From: Montifringilla adamsi
Lineage: Eukaryota; Chordata; Aves; Passeriformes; Passeridae
NCBI GenBank assembly: GCA_017590115.1
Contig: JAGGNK010006448.1
Location: 2,243,849-2,307,848, forward strand
Direction: 5' to 3'
Length of the DNA stretch: 64,000 nt
The position numbers and the translations under genes are program-made. The notes below the pieces were generated by a model that worked only from the letters and a program-made list of their open reading frames with translations, did not search any database and had not been told where the DNA came from. Each line of letters begins with the position of its first letter. The stretch's first letter is position 1. Positions 35,532 through 47,700 of the stretch are shown one piece after another.

Positions 35532-37716
35532 CATTTACTGATACGATTCAATCACGGTACTTTCCTAACATAAAAAACTACCAGTATGATTCAGAGTTCT
35601 ACATTTGCAAAGGCTGCCAAACAGAATACATGTGAAGAAATAACTCAGTACCCCTTTCCTTATCTGCACATATTTAGAGCAGCTTCCCCACAATTACTGT
35701 AGGATGTCATGAGAAGGGCATGAGAGAGTGGAACTATGGCTTGACAAGAAAGAGGTCACCCTGTTCTCCAGTTCTTCCTTCCTCATTCCACACTCTGTGT
35801 TAAACCGGAAAAGCAAAAGCAGAGAGAGGAACAGCGATACAGAGCTACCAGAGATACAGCTCTCATGTAATTACAGAAACGTGCAAAAAGGAAAAATTAT
35901 TTCAAGAGTCTTTTGCTTTTGCTTGATCTGGAAGCCGTCCCTCCTCTGCACAGACTCTCGCATGACAGCCCCTCTCAAGAAAAAAATCCTTAACTTTTTC
36001 TGCCCAGGTGTTACTTCCCAAACTAAATACCTAAGACACAGCCTGTCCCAGTTACTTCTCAATCCAACACAGAACATTACCACACTATGGTAGTGCTGCT
36101 CTGTGCTGTCTCCTGGACAGCAAGAGTAGTCCACTGTAACAAAATTATATCCAAAGATGGCTTACAGATAATTAGTTTGGTTTTTTACCCTCTCACACTT
36201 TCTGTCAGTGAAATGCCTCCCCAAGTTTGTAAATACAAGATTTTATCACCTCACTTGTGAAAGATGCAAGTAAGGTTTGGAAAGTATCAGTTTTTCCCTC
36301 TGCTATTCATAGCCAAGAGATCTGAGCAGGGAAGCTCTTGCTCGGCCACGACGCTGGCCCATCCCAAGCTATTAGACATCGGTATGGGCAGCAGCCGCTG
36401 ACTTGTCAGCAATCAAACCAAAGGGAAATTCCTCAAGATTTTGTGCTCTGGTTTTAGCAGGCAACAACTGCTGCCTCGTGTGGGCATATGGGCCCCTGAC
36501 CCCATGGAAAAAATTGTGTACATTTCTGCATAGTTACTAATACCACTTTGTATCTATCAGGGTTTAAATTTGGCTCTGGGAGGCCAGAGGTGTTTTCTGG
36601 GACCTGCAGCATACAAAGCAGAAGTTCTATGGATGCTTCTGAAGATTGCTTTGCTGGCTCTTATTTCAGAAAACAAAATTCAAAGACACAGATGATTCCC
36701 CCAAATTTTATGCTGCTTCTGAATTTGGAGGTAGCTGGAATCAGCATGTCCATTCCCTGTTCTGAACACTCAAGAAGTTTACCCAAGAAGGAATTACACT
36801 CTTCTACATCCAGGTCAGTAGTTCATAAATTGTAAAACATCTGAACCATTAAGAGCTTGATAAAACTGAATTATTACTGAGAAAAATAAAGACTCTGTCC
36901 TCTTTAACCACTTTGCTAAATTAACAGAACTGCAGACTTACATTTCTTGTACTGATTTAATACTCTGCTCTTGAAAAACAAAACCTCGAGTTTTTTGACA
37001 GTTTTTTTATTGTTTCCATCCCTGTCTGAGATTCAGAGGTTGACAGAAGCTCTCAAGGGAACAGGCTTCCCACAATAACATCCCTCCTTGACTATTAAGA
37101 GTTTTCAGAATGTTTTACTTAGCCAAGCTGCTGCACAGCATCCCCCTGGACTGTGCCCTGCATCCCACTGTACCACACCCTGCATTTGTCAATACAATTC
37201 ATTTGCTCTGGTCTAAATCCACAGGCAGCATCAGTTGTGTTTATATGGCCTCAATGCGAATTGGTTATCTTAGCATCCCAGAAAAAGATTATCCCTCAGA
37301 GTCACCAATAACTCAGATTGGCAGAGGTCAAGGCTTGGTGTGTTAGAACAGTAGCCAGTCATGGAGGTCTACCAATAGCTTCTTCCTTTTTTATTATCAG
37401 AGGAAATTCACAGTGTAAATAATCTTCTCTCATCACAAGAAAACAAAGCACCAAGATAACTTTCAAACAGATCATCTCCTGTTTGACTTCTTAAACAGCA
37501 CCTGTCAATGTGGCATCTGAGTGCCACTCCACAACATATTAAGCATCATAGTCAGCAGCTATAATGGAAGACAACACCCCTCTACTTCTGCCTTCATCCT
37601 TGCATGGAAGAATGTGTGAGCCCATTCAAACACCTGGCTTCAAAGGAATTGACTATTTCCTTAATGTACTACTGGTTTTTCTGCTGTACATTCGGGTATT
37701 GTCAGCAAACGTTGCA

Positions 37717-37741
37717 TTAAGCTACAGCTGTTAAGCTACAG
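37717..37741. repeat. 11-bp direct repeat, 14-bp period
   Basis: TTAAGCTACAG occurs at 37,717-37,727 and 37,731-37,741. It lies about 140 bp downstream (in KLF12 sense) of the weak GTTGGT donor. Confidence 0.85.
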
Positions 37742-37880
37742 TACTCCCCTGCCTCAAAGACAATGCAGCATACAAAGCTCAGGACACTTATTTAAGCTAT
37801 TCTGTTTTATAACACAGTGTAAATTTTTGATACCCGCATTAATACATATAATATATATGGCTGTAAAAATGTCAACCAAC

Positions 37881-37901
37881 TTTTATGGCTTTCCTCTTCA
37901 T
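37881..37901 (-). CDS. KLF12: KLF12 start-codon exon, coding part (7 codons)
   Basis: The coding end of a 64-nt minus-strand exon. It reads ATG-AAG-AGG-AAA-GCC-ATA-AAA (MKRKAIK) and joins the downstream 90-nt exon in frame to give MKRKAIK|DISAFENRML. Mammalian KLF12, from memory, begins MNIHMKRKTIKN. Here the codons before this ATG read CTG-AAT-ATT-CAT (L-N-I-H), and an in-frame TGA lies immediately before the CTG. The usual first methionine is therefore missing and translation probably starts at the equivalent of human Met5. The acceptor 43 nt upstream of the ATG is strong (TATTTTCTTTTTCAG). The donor, AAAA|GTTGGT, is unusual; reading through it meets TGA two codons later. The alignment of NIHMKRK and the in-frame junction make the exon likely real, but the weak donor leaves some doubt. 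Confidence 0.8.
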
Positions 37902-37944
37902 ATGAATATTCAGTCATCCATTTGTCCCTAGATCCACTTCAATC
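37902..37944 (-). other. KLF12: KLF12 5' UTR segment of start-codon exon, with two upstream ATGs
   Basis: The first 43 nt of the start-codon exon, between the acceptor AG and the inferred start ATG. It contains two overlapping upstream ATGs. The first opens a three-codon frame, ATG-GAT-GAC-TGA, at 37,921-37,910. The second, at 37,917-37,915, opens a frame that crosses the exon junction out of frame with KLF12 and would stop at TGA in the 90-nt exon after about 17 codons. The first has G at +4 but no purine at -3; the second and the main ATG both have weak contexts. This layout could lower or modulate KLF12 translation, which is inference. Earlier 5' UTR exons and the promoter lie beyond 64,000. 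Confidence 0.7.
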
Positions 37945-38469
37945 CTGAAAAAGAAAATATTAAATCATTTAATTTGTGTATTTTCTGAGAAGTTCAATAA
38001 TTTCTCAAGTATGTTGTGTATGTAAATACAAAAAAATCTAACCACAGACGTCTATTCCATAGTAAAACAGAGCTCAGAAGAACAGTGATTTTATAAGCAC
38101 TTAAAACAAAAATGGATTAATATGACAAAAAGGTATATTGGAGAAAGCCTTATGTTTCCTCTTAACTAATGATTTTAGTCAAAGCTCTGTGTTTTTAACT
38201 TCTGAGCTGCTATTTCAGCTCACTAAATCCCAACTGCTTTAATTAGTCTTCTGAGCCCACTATGTACCAGTACCCTGCGTTTGTACAGATAAACTTTCCA
38301 GCAGCTATAGAGGGCAAGCATTCTTTACTCATATTTAAAACTGTATTTCCCAGAAATACTATGCATAATCCCAACAGTGACACATTAAAAAACTGTCCAA
38401 GACCACCACAAAATCTGAATATATATTTCTTTCAGCATTTCCTATAGATACATGATCAGTTTAGTTATG

Positions 38470-38899
38470 AGGGCCACAGAGAACAGAGGGCTGCAGCATC
38501 CCTCCTGTGAAGAGGGGCTGAAAGAGTTAGGGTTGCTCAGCCTGGAGAAGAGAAGGCTCTGGGGAGACCTTACAGCACCTTCAAGTACCTAAAGGGCTAC
38601 AAGACAGCTGGAGAAGGACTTTTTAAATGGGCATATACCATAAGACAATGTTTCAAACGAAATGAGGAGAGATATAGATTAGATGTTAGAAATAAATTCT
38701 TTACTGTGAGGGTGGCAAGGCATTGGCACAGGTTGTCCAGAGAAGCTGTGGATGTTCTATCCCTAAAGTGTTCAAGGACAGGTTGGATGAGGATTTGAGC
38801 AACCTGACCTAGGGGGTGGCAACCCTGTCCATTACAGGGAGGTTGGAACTAGATGAACATTAAGTTCCTTCCAACTCAAAACATCCTAAAATTCTATGT
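38470..38899 (+). mobile_element. CR1 retrotransposon, 3'-end fragment (about 430 bp)
   Basis: A 5'-truncated CR1 copy with the recognisable order AGGGCCACAGAGAACAGAGG, GTTGCTCAGCCTGGAGAAG, GGGGAGACCTTACAGCACC, ATTCTTTACTGTGAGGGTGG, GGTTGTCCAGAGAAGCTGTG, TGAGCAACCTGACCTAGG, GGTTGGAACTAGATGAAC and CCTTCCAACTC, ending near AAAATTCTATGTTAATC. Small deletions and substitutions destroy the frame. It begins about 525 bp upstream (with respect to KLF12 transcription) of the start-codon exon's acceptor and is antisense to the gene. Confidence 0.93.
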
Positions 38900-41800
38900 T
38901 AATCTGTAAAACAAAAAAAGCATACAGAGATTCAAATATTGTGTTTTGTGAGGCTCCTTCAGGTTTAAAAAAATAAACAAACCCAGCAGTCCAACTTTTT
39001 AAAAAAGCCTTGGGGGAGAAAAAAATCTTCAGATGTCCGAAATTTAATTAACAGACAGGATGTCTTAAACCCCTTGACAGAATATGTGCATGTATCTGGA
39101 AGCAAATGCTACTTACATATGTCTCTCTTAATAATGGAAATGGTGTGAATTCAAGAATCTAAATCTGCTGTCAGAATTACTATAAACAATCTGCTGTTAT
39201 TTTTCTGTCATTCAAAATAAGGTCATCCTTCAAGTACCAGTAGAGCATCACCTACCTGATTTAAAACCACATTCCAGTATTTCATTACTGCTGTATATAT
39301 GACAACATGACAGGTTTCCAAATACCACACAAACTTCTACAGTGAAAGGAAGACAAGAAGCTCCCTTAAGAAAATAGAAATAGTCCATTCATATAGTGTG
39401 TTATTGTCATACCAACTAAACATCACACACTTGTATTTTATTCCTAAGAAAATATTAAGTTTAATAGAAGAAAGTAAGTTTCAAATATTTGTATGAATTA
39501 TAAAAAGCTGCCAAGTCACCACAAACACTGACCTAACTGAATACAACAGACCATAAGCATGCTAACTGTTGCAGACCATTTGTCTTCTCTTGTGCATCTT
39601 GTAGACTCTCTTTCCCTTTTGTTATTTCATCTACCTTGGCATTATTTGGATTACTTCAAAATTTCATGTAGCAGATCCCTTTTTTTTTTCCTTTTAAAAC
39701 TGCACACTTGAAGAACCACCTTTAAGTTTATAACTGCTCTTTCTTCTGTGCTCTTGTCCAAAAATGGGACAACTGGACCACATTTTCCATATCCAGGACT
39801 CACACGATATGGTCACCTAACCTGTACAGGAAATTACTTAGTCATTTCCTTTTTTAAATTAAATGCAATGTATCCAAAAGCTTCACGGAGTCTCCATGAG
39901 AGAAGACAGAGTTTGACCTGTAATTGTTTCCAGTTCTCCAGGTTTTCTCATCATTACTCCTCTCTACATGCACACAGACGCACATGTTCCTACAACACAA
40001 CTTTGCTTCAAGTTACACACCAACGCTGCAGTCCTATTATGTTACGGTGGCTATGGTGACACAGCAAACACGGGTCTGTGTTTCAGAACTAACAAACCTC
40101 TATCCAACCAGCCAGAGCTGCAGCTGTGCTTTTGCGTTATTAAATCATGTCCAAGGGTCCTCCTCAAGGAAAAGCTACTTCTTTAGCAATGACAAGTCAC
40201 TGGGTTTGCTTATTAATGCTCTTCGGGTCAGCACAATTAACAAGCATTAAATTGCCCACATCTTTGCACCACTGGGTGTTCTCCTCTATGGAAGAGCTTC
40301 TATTTTAGGCTGCTTTTGAGAAGATTAAGAGCAAACCCTTTTCCCCTGAAAATGACATTTAACTAGTAACTTTGCAAATGTTTGCCCCGATTTTGAAAAG
40401 TGCTGAAAAGCTGTGACTTCATATGAAAGCACTTCGAAATGCATATGGAAAAAGGGCCCATCCATTCTGCCACACGTGTCACTGCCATGAAACCCACTAT
40501 GGACTTTGGTTTTCAGTCCCTTGCAGTGAAATGTTACTTTCTACTATCAGGAATATGAAATCAGACATTGAAGTCCATCTTCCATTTGCACCAAGCAGGT
40601 TTCATAGTAGAAGAAAATTTACCCAATGAGACAGCTGCACAGTATTTCCAATTTGAAACCCCTTTAACGCTAAAAAGGCTCTGCAAATACAGAGTGCAAG
40701 CACAAACCATAATCTTCAACCAAAATAATGAAATTTAAGCAGCAAACACAGAATTATGTCCTCTTCTACCCAAAGCCTAACTTTCACCTTAAAACAGTGT
40801 TTTAGGACCCTAGGAGTTTATGAATGCCACCAAACATTAGATTACTTTTTCTACAGCAAGAAGAAACCAAATACATTTGGTTGGCAACACCTAGTCCATT
40901 TTGAAAATCTGTCTTGACCAGATGAGATGCCCTGGTAGTGCCACCCCAACCAGCAGAAACACTTCCTGGTGGAGCTGAGCAAGACTCCTGGACCACATTA
41001 ATGAGCATGAGAAGAGTTTCAGGACAATCATGCTGAGTGTATTTCAGGAAAGACAGAAGTCCCTATGGATGCAGAGGTAGCCATACCTCTACAAATAGAA
41101 CACTTTTGAACATATAAACCCATGTTAGTTCATTAGCTCACAAGTCCACACTGGTATCACTTTTACTTATCTTTTGCATACTGATAATTTTAAAGGAAAC
41201 TCACATTAACACATTAACAAATTACTCCTTGTGCTATTTTTACTCTTTTATAATTCAGATAGGTATTGGAACGTACATTTGGAAAATACCAACTAATTTG
41301 CAAAGTTAAGTCATTTGCTGAATCAGGATTTACTAACTTTTCCCGCTACAAAACAAACTCCTTATTTGGACATAGTGGAGCTAGTCACCTTCTTACATCA
41401 TTTATTTTATTTTCAACGTATGCACTTTTCTTCTTTAAAGCCCTTAGATCTGTATTTTGACTTGTGCAACCCCTTTCAAGGGCTCTGAGTCACACCAAAC
41501 TTCCCCGAAACCAGCATGACTTCTCCCAAACTCATCAAGACCACCCTGGCCATCAGGTAAGGCAGGATCACTGAAAGTTCAGATTCAGCACTACTCAGAG
41601 ATGAACACAGGTTATCCTCAACCCAGTGTTAAGGATAACTACCCTTGTAGCAACAGTAGTCACACACTTGTCCTTTTTCCCTATGTTTCTGACTCTTGCA
41701 GGGACATTCATACACTTCATAAAGTGACATTTTGCACAAGCTACACATAAAATATACATTAACCACAAGATACAAATCCACAGCAGTCCTTGACACTTAA

Positions 41801-41988
41801 AACTGATACAGGATAGGAGATGCTGGCATACAGTCCAGCACTGTATTGAGCAAATCCCAAAGTCTTCCTCAGCTGCATTTCAAGTGTCTCCCTTTCTGGA
41901 CCTGGGTCTGGTCCCCAGGATATTTTTAAACTGAGTGCTGCACCACTGTAACTGAAACCAGCCAATACACTTTGCCACAAAGCTTTGC

Positions 41989-42012
41989 AAAAAAAAAAAA
42001 AAAAAAAAAAAA
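41989..42012. repeat. A24 homopolymer
   Basis: Twenty-four consecutive A on the plus strand, the longest homopolymer in the window. In KLF12 pre-mRNA it is a U24 tract. No AATAAA lies just upstream and no target-site duplication is visible, so it is not shown to be a retrocopy tail. Confidence 0.95.
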
Positions 42013-43733
42013 GTGAAATTCCAATACAAGGCACTGTCCCACCAGCAGTCACTACAAGCTGCAAGACAAATCCCAGAGTACAGTCTAAAAGTCATTCAGT
42101 TTAGGTTAAGTGTAACTGCAGACCTCACAAGACCAAAGGATCACTTGCTATGCATCCTAACAACTGCGGTCATAAGGGTTATTCTGTCTCCAGCTGAAGT
42201 TTTTGCTAATTTTTGATTGCAACTACTGTTCAAACAAGGACTTCAATATGCCAGCCCCCACACCAACATCTTTGCTGCTCTGCTGTAACATCTTAACAAA
42301 AATATCTGAAGTTGCTCAAAATATTTCTGAAAATTACCTTAATGTTTCAACTTCTGGTTTTCAGATACTTTAATAAAAGTAAAGAGAAGCAGGAGGTAGA
42401 GAGTGGGATGCTTGTTGCTAGGTGATACCTAGCTCTCTTGAACTCCTAAAGACTGAAATATTTATCCAGACTACCACAAAGAATGACATCTAGCTGAGAG
42501 AAGAGACACACACATGTACTAAAGTACAGCAGGATTCAAAGTAAGAAGCAGCAACTCTGCCACTTGTTTGGTCCCTAGGGCACCTGAGAGGACTGCCGTC
42601 TGGGATGGGGATGATACAGCTCCTCCTAAACATATGCCCCAGTTTTCCCTAAGACTACATGGAGCGATGCCTCCAATACATTAATGCCAAACCAGAATGA
42701 CGTCAATGCCATTGGAGTCATGGTAGCACAAGTAAATACATCCTTGGCTATCTGACTATAAAGCAGTGTTGTTTTCCTGATGTCTGGGGTACTTTTCCCC
42801 AAATCACTACACTCTGACAACAGGTTTCCATTGAAAAAAAGCATGCAGTTGGCCAAATGTGGATGAACAATTAATCAACTAAACACACAACCTTCCTGCC
42901 ATGTTCCTCCTGCTCCTCACTTTACAAGGTTTATAATAAACGTTCAACAAGTGCTTACACAGCCCTTCAGTAGAGGCTTAGAGGAATAAACATTATTCTT
43001 TACAGGGTCTTTTATTTGACATTAATGAATTATTCTGAACTAAACAGCTTCAAGGGTAAATCCCAGACCTTCTGAGTCTTCAAGATGAATTCCAAGAACA
43101 ATTTGATCTCCCTAGAACTTACATGTCTGGTTTGACAACTATTAAAGTTTCAGAGAAAGACAATGTCTTTCAGTAACACTTAAAAAGCCTTGCTACTGCA
43201 TCAATGTATACAAATGAAATTAGAAAGTGTATGTGCACAGTGATAATATCTTAAACATAGAATGGGACTTAGTTAAACTCTGGAGAAGTAACGGAGTCCT
43301 CAAATGACTGGATTTAGGTAATAATCAGTGGCCAATCTAGAAGAGTGCAATAAATTGCAGGGAGCAGAGAAAAACACAGCCAAATACTACTCCTTGACTT
43401 CTTACTCTAAAAGCAGTGAACTTCGACACTCAGTTTTTTGAAAGGATAGCTCTGAAACCTTGATACTCCCTTCACAATTCTAGCTTAAACAGAATGACAT
43501 TGTTTTTCATTAGATCCAAATGAAACCAATAGTGATAAACACAATCACCCATCACTTTGGGCAGCTTCTCTGACGTACGGAAATGCTCATGATACAGTGC
43601 AGGACAAGGTCTGTCAGTTCACCACCTCACCCTCACACACAGTTCAAACTCTGTTAGACGAAAATTTTATTTACCAGCCTGTGCACAATGTCTAAAGACT
43701 TCACGAGCCTTTTCTCATCACAAAAATTATAGC

Positions 43734-43760
43734 TTTTTTTATATATACATACACACACAC
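43734..43760. repeat. T7 run with AT/AC dinucleotide repeat
   Basis: Seven T, then ATATATACATACACACACAC. It is a short compound microsatellite, likely variable in length. Confidence 0.9.
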
Positions 43761-44131
43761 TTGTACGCATATATTATTATAAAAGTATGCACATGTTTGG
43801 TCACAAATTTTTGATGGGTTTTTTTTGGTAAATAAAGTTTGGTAAAGACGTATTTAAAATAATATTTTAATATTTAAAAGTGGTTATTCCTAATTCAGAC
43901 TGGGATTATGTACGTTCTGTTTGTACATTCTGTTTGGACTTCATATGAAACAAATGTGATTAGGTGTACTAAAAATGAAGTTAAACTTTAAATGAAAAGG
44001 AAGGTAAACCACAGGAGAACTGCTTGTGCCTCAAGGAGGATAAGAGGGAAGAGACCTGCTAGTGATTATTCTTTATCTCCGCAATGGGGGAAGGGATAAA
44101 GATCAACCTCTCCAGCAGGACAGTTCCATCA

Positions 44132-44177
44132 AGACTAGATTGACACAATAGATGGAAAGACTAGATTGACACAATAG
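44132..44177. repeat. 20-bp direct repeat with 26-bp period
   Basis: AGACTAGATTGACACAATAG occurs at 44,132-44,151 and again, identical, at 44,158-44,177, separated by six bases. It is a small recent local duplication within the upstream KLF12 intron. Confidence 0.95.
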
Positions 44178-44755
44178 TTGGGAAAGATCCTAACTTTATA
44201 GGTTTCTTACTCTTATTTTGCCCTGCTAATACAGATTAGCATTACCAGATATCATCACCCATTGTCCCACTTCTGGCTCAATGCTTTTACTCAAACTAGG
44301 TTTATGCTCAGTCCAGAATCAAGCCAGCTTTACTTGAGGTACAAGCAGCAGTATTTCATCTCTCTCTACAAAGTTGCAATATAATCTTCTATATTCTAAT
44401 TCATTTCAAAAATAAAACAGGGATTTTCTTTGCCTTCTGTTAGGATGCTGCTGAATCCCAGAGACCACGAGAAGAATAAATAAGCCTCACACTTGTATGC
44501 ACTTATAAATGAAATGACCAGATCATATGAACCAGTTTACTTAGAAATATAATTTCTGTGTGGACCATGTCTCTGATGTTTCTCAATGTGATGGCAACCT
44601 CCTGATAACCTGATGTGAGGGAGGGTGGATGAACCCCTAAAGCCTCATGCTACAAGTCCAGAGGGATGAGGACAACTTCACTGCACACCTGTGTCAAAAT
44701 CTGCGCTTCGGTCAAGCCAGCTATAGTGAGCAGAGCAAGCGGTGGTTTAGCCTGC

Positions 44756-44784
44756 AAGTCTGAAACACATGAAAGTCTGAAACA
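44756..44784. repeat. 12-bp direct repeat, 17-bp period
   Basis: AAGTCTGAAACA occurs at 44,756-44,767 and 44,773-44,784. Confidence 0.85.
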
Positions 44785-47700
44785 GATTAATACTGCCTCC
44801 GATGGAAAATGTACTACCCTTACATGACTCAAAATTTTTTAAAGTTTATCCTCACAGTTGACTTCAGAGGGAACACCAAGACAACTGAAAAATCAGAGCA
44901 GGAAAAAAAATCATGTAGCACTATGTAGTAGCTTATATAAACCCTGGCATGTCTTCCCTTTTTACACTGTGCAAGATGTTGTAAAAGAAGTTACAAAACA
45001 GCAGTAACCACCATCCCACCACAGACAAAATACTGTGCAGCTCTCCACCAGTGTCAAGCACTCTGAGCCAACTTTCACAGCAAAGACACTTAAAGAATAA
45101 GCAAAAACAGAGAAGTTGTGCCTATTAAAATTCCTTTAAATGAGGGAATAAAATTGTTCCCACAAGCAGCAGAAGAAAGGTGAACAAGCTTCAAATGTAT
45201 ACATCACCAGAAGGTGGTTGTAAAATCAGTGTTCATGTTGCTGAGGCCTGCATAGGCAGCAAGAGCCAACACCTCACCCCACAAAGTCCCAGCCTGGAGA
45301 TGGCCACGACTTCAGAAGTGCCCACATACTCAACTTCTACCTCACTGTGTCAATAAATGCAAGATAAGTTAGCAAAAACCCAAACTGCCTAAACAAATCT
45401 ATTGTGATCCTCCAAAGCAGAGGTGGCAATAGTTATGAGTTATTGACCTCCCTAATGACAGCCACAGCATCTAAGGACAGGCTTCCACAATTTACCCTAA
45501 AGTTGAAAAAAAAGAGCAAAGAAAACCAAGCAAATGCTATTCCAAGTTGCAATACACACTGAAGAAACCCAACTTCCAGGCTCAGTTATGCTTGTAAGAA
45601 ATAAAGCTATAAGCTGAATGCATCCTGCTCTATATAGCAGAAAATATTCAGGCCTATTCCTGCCTTTGCACAACAAATTCCAACACTGCATTTTTGACAA
45701 CGTGAGCCTCTTCTTTTGCTTTCCATTAAAAATATATCAATAAAATGCTTTTTCAAGAAAACAGCATGGTATCTACAGCATTGTAGCTATCCATCTATCT
45801 ATGTGCCTGCGTAGTTACATAATCAGGCTCTAAATGAGGGGCACTACATGACACCAGTGATGCTATTAATCAATTTAAGCAGCCTATTTGGCTGGCATCC
45901 TACAAATGTGGGTGATGAGTGTCTATTTTAATAGGAAAGTACACTCTCTAAAATTGATCAATTGACCACAAGTGTTTCAATTAATAATTTTTAATGTCTT
46001 TTCTGCTAGCCTGCCCTTCCTTAAAAGTGCATACTGGCATTATTACTAATAATCATCTGTCAGCGTATTGGAGGCAAAAGGTTCAGAAAAGAGAGAAATC
46101 CCAAAATCTGTCAATACAACATTCCCATCAGGTGCTGACCAGCCTGAAACAGCTTCACTACCAGATTCAACAGCTACAAATCTTTTTGTAGCAATTTGAA
46201 ATCCAGAGAAAATCAGTGAAGCATACTCATGTTCTTGATGCCTTCAGAAGGAATGAGGAGAATAAAATTTGTCTTTATACTGTTCCTAGAGAATTTCCAC
46301 TGTAAACTCTCCATCTCAGCTTTTCAAGCTTCCCAATGCATGGTAAAGCTCAGAAAAAGCCATCATTAACCTTAGGAAATGGTACACGTGTCTGGAGACC
46401 CACCCAATACATACCTGGTCATATTCCATCAGCCTCCCTAGGCCTCATCGTTTTCCTCCTTGTTCCAACAGCCCTCACATTTTGACAGGACACACAGATG
46501 CTCTGATTATTTTCCTGTCCTTGCTTAGACAGAAATATATTTGCTTCTCCCCTTTGGAGAAGGGGATGGTTGGGAAATAATTTCATGCATTATTCCAGGG
46601 GGACATTAATCTGCAAATTTGACTATATACTTAAGTCCAAAATACAGAAGTAGCCTGATTTCCAAAGGTAATTTGTACTTTCCAGTCTCCCGCTGAGATG
46701 ACTGCAGCAGCCTGCAGGACTCACCATCTGCATGCAGCAAGCCAGTGACATTTCATTCTGCAGACCAGCACGGGCAAACAACCCCCTTAATCGTGGCTTG
46801 GCAATTGTTCACACTCACAGCCCAGAAACCATAACCTAAAGAGCAACTTTAGCAGATAAAGTTCTTGGCAAGTGGCAGGTTCATCTCACCTACTGACAGA
46901 CACTTCCACCTGTGCTAGCTGCCCTTCATGGCTCTGCAGCTAAAGGACAGAAAGGGGCAGTGTAAAGGCCTGAGTCACTGTCACTGCAGCCAGTCCAGCA
47001 ACTGCTTTTGCCCAAAAATCACTTTAAATAAAACAGTACTTAGTTGTCTGCAAAGTGAAGGGTACTGTAAGTTTTAAGAGCTTTGGTTTGTTAAACCAGT
47101 CTTGGATTTCTTTGTTTTCCTGATCAAACACTCTAAATTTTAAGACTTAAGAAGAGACCATTTCAATGGAACCAGAAGGACTTGGAAAAGCATCCCATTT
47201 TTACAAAAGCTTAGAGGGAAAAAAGGAAAAATAGAAAAGTAACTTGACCCGGCTAAATACTACTGTCAAGCAGGAACTGGTGACACCAGCCATGCTAAGT
47301 TTCCTGTACACCAAAGCTCATCAGCAGTATAGACATCATCATAAAAAAAATTATTACAAAAATCAAAAACTGACAATGGTAAGGAAGTCACATTGCCTGA
47401 CTTAGTAAATGAGAGACAAAAACACTGCAATGAAAAAATCCTGTATTTTATGGGGAAACACACAATTGTTAAGACCAAGTTTTTCACAAACTTGACCAGA
47501 CTGCTGATCCCATACTCTATGTCACCCCAGTGAAACAAATCAACTTCAAGTTTATGCTCCCAATATTCTCACTCTCATAGCAGAAAGTGGACTCACTTAT
47601 TTAATTATCTTTCAGAAAAGAGAAAGTAACAAAAAAAATTAATGAACATAATTAATCACAATAGACATGAAAACCAGAGGCAATACCACTGAGGAGAAAG

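Larger units (their letters stand above)
14789..37880 (-). other. KLF12: KLF12 intron between start-codon exon and 90-nt exon (complete, 23,092 bp)
   Basis: Complete intron with donor GTTGGT at 37,880 and acceptor TTTTTTGCCTTAG ending at 14,789. It contains a minus-strand CR1 scrap (23,657-23,732), a longer plus-strand CR1 (26,605-27,306), a short GAG repeat (22,201-22,216), homopolymers (20,975-20,986; 26,038-26,054; 29,101-29,133; 35,495-35,531), a perfect hairpin (34,346-34,387), and small tandem duplications (23,389-23,412; 31,011-31,047; 34,672-34,713; 37,717-37,741). The other stretches (14,789-20,970, 20,990-23,650, 23,735-26,030, 26,060-26,600, 27,310-34,340, 34,720-37,700) are unique AT-rich sequence with no gene I can support. 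Some parts, such as 17,130-17,340, 18,470-18,690, 23,100-23,230 and 33,655-33,905, look like possible conserved noncoding DNA. Confidence 0.8.

Noticed and set aside
35728..36093. 121-codon plus-strand open frame
   Set aside because: No family resemblance; an equally open minus-strand frame overlaps it. Likely chance.
41760..42012. Sequence ending in A24 as a processed retrocopy
   Set aside because: No recognisable parent gene, no AATAAA before the tail and no target-site duplication seen.
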